DNA of 5,827 nucleotides from an uncultured bacterium. Lineage in GTDB: Bacteria > Cyanobacteriota > Vampirovibrionia > Gastranaerophilales > Gastranaerophilaceae. The position numbers were made by a program, and so were the translations under genes. Shown here piece after piece: positions 5,270 to 5,827 of this stretch (within the stretch, counting starts at the first letter, position 1; every line of letters begins with the position of its first letter). The DNA is taken from the NCBI GenBank assembly GCA_900547585.1, contig URHD01000096.1:1-5827 (forward strand). Direction: 5' to 3'. Below the pieces are notes generated by a model, which searched no databases, was not told where the DNA came from, and worked only from the letters and a program-made list of their open reading frames with translations.

Positions 5270-5770
5270 CTATGCGCCTTTTTTGCGGCAAAGGTTGTGA
5301 AAATTTCTTAAATCTTCGGTACTCCTGAAAAATCTATGAGGAATATAAAAAATAAATGATTCGTCAAAGTCCAGAAAATAACCGCGTTTCAGAACCACGG
5401 TATTTTTGAGCCTTGCCATTTCAAAACGCAGTTCTTTACCTGTATGCAGTTTTAATTCGTTTTCATTTACTTCAATATAGCTGTTAGGATTGTGGTTTTT
5501 CTTGTAGTTTTCGTAAATTAGCTTTGGTTTGAAAAAATAAGACGCCCCGAATAGCAAAAGCAGGAATATAACAAGTTTTGCGTCAATATAAGTGCTCAAA
5601 GCCGTATAAACGTTGTTCAAAAACAGGAATAAAAACAGCTGAATTGCCAGAATTCCTCCGCCTATTGTTAATATAAGCCTGTTTGCGAGATTTTGCTTTG
5701 AATTAAAGTAATATTTATTAAAATACAAATCCATGAAATCTTTAAAGTTGTATTCACCTTGAAGTTTCAT
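5270..5770 (-). CDS. YcxB-like small membrane protein
   Basis: This is a 166-residue protein. It has a short polar N-terminus, two closely spaced hydrophobic helices at about 31-52 (LILTIGGGILAIQLFLFLFL) and 64-80, then a soluble C-terminal domain of about 80 residues. The C-terminal pattern fits the YcxB-like family: a strand-rich stretch with IEVNENELKLHTGKE, an alternating VVLKRGYFLDFDESFIFYI segment, and IPHRFFRSTEDLRNFHNL (143-160), where the family usually has IPKR-x-F followed by a short helix. The role of YcxB-like proteins is not established; topology suggests an inner-membrane protein with its C-terminal domain in the cytoplasm. The ATG at 5770 overlaps a TAA in another frame (TAATG) and follows GGGGAAG at 11 bases, a rather long spacing; no in-frame ATG exists upstream before a TGA. 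Family assignment is from pattern memory and is moderately sure. Confidence 0.75.
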   Translation of the reverse strand: MKLQGEYNFKDFMDLYFNKYYFNSKQNLANRLILTIGGGILAIQLFLFLFLNNVYTALSTYIDAKLVIFLLLLFGASYFFKPKLIYENYKKNHNPNSYIEVNENELKLHTGKELRFEMARLKNTVVLKRGYFLDFDESFIFYIPHRFFRSTEDLRNFHNLCRKKGA

Positions 5771-5805
5771 TATTCGTTTATCTTCCCCATTTATGACTTT
5801 TCATA

Positions 5806-5820
5806 TAATAACAATTATCA
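5806..5820. promoter_or_regulatory. Imperfect 7-1-7 palindrome before the YcxB-like gene, possible Fur-family operator
   Basis: On the minus strand the 15-mer TGATAATTGTTATTA matches the Fur-type 7-1-7 pattern TGATAAT-n-ATTATCA at 12 of 14 defined positions. It overlaps a plausible -10 (TATTAT or TATATG, 5810-5802) about 35 bases before the start codon; any -35 would lie at or past the window edge. In AT-rich DNA such matches occur by chance, so this is tentative. Confidence 0.25.
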
Positions 5821-5827
5821 TAAATTT

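Overview
The window is an AT-rich bacterial fragment with six coding regions: the 3' end of one gene and five complete genes. Two proteins point to the phylum Cyanobacteriota. The thioredoxin has a cyanobacterial-style core (KVVKLNTDEN, FKGG, the ending PKSTI...EKHI), and the small ribosomal protein S21 begins with a VGENE-SIESAL block much like cyanobacterial S21. There are no photosynthesis genes, base composition is low in GC, and the large protein carries short 'FKG' motifs that I associate, from memory, with gut Gastranaerophilales (Melainabacteria/Vampirovibrionia). That lineage is my best guess at moderate confidence. The left edge looks different: it encodes a lysine-rich fibronectin type III tail of a kind typical of gut Clostridia (Lachnospiraceae) surface proteins, so the left ~455 bases may be horizontally acquired or an assembly join.

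Layout, left to right. 1-315 (+): C-terminal Fn3 domain of a probably secreted protein. 317-401: five degenerate 16-18 bp tandem repeats. 418-453: a strong 14 bp hairpin without a good U tract. 461-490: promoter-like elements, then thioredoxin (545-868, +). 892-926: a hairpin terminator usable from both strands, shared with the convergent 938-residue protein (947-3763, -). 3764-4079: a 316-base divergent intergenic region. 4080-4958 (+): a P-loop kinase of the uridine kinase/phosphoribulokinase family. 4974-5006: a second two-way terminator, shared with rpsU (5020-5193, -), which has its own well-formed promoter. 5270-5770 (-): a small two-helix membrane protein of YcxB-like type.

The genes do not form one pathway. 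Thioredoxin, kinase and S21 are housekeeping functions arranged in convergent and divergent pairs, with hairpins closing each convergent pair. The least explained item is the 938-residue protein. Reading it end to end, I find that a module of about 120 residues with putative membrane segments near its N-terminal third (about 196-312) recurs near its C-terminus (about 767-886). The two copies are separated by a Gln/Pro linker and a long charged helical region. This internal duplication is the main novelty candidate. I see no CRISPR, tRNA, rRNA, IS element or defence system.
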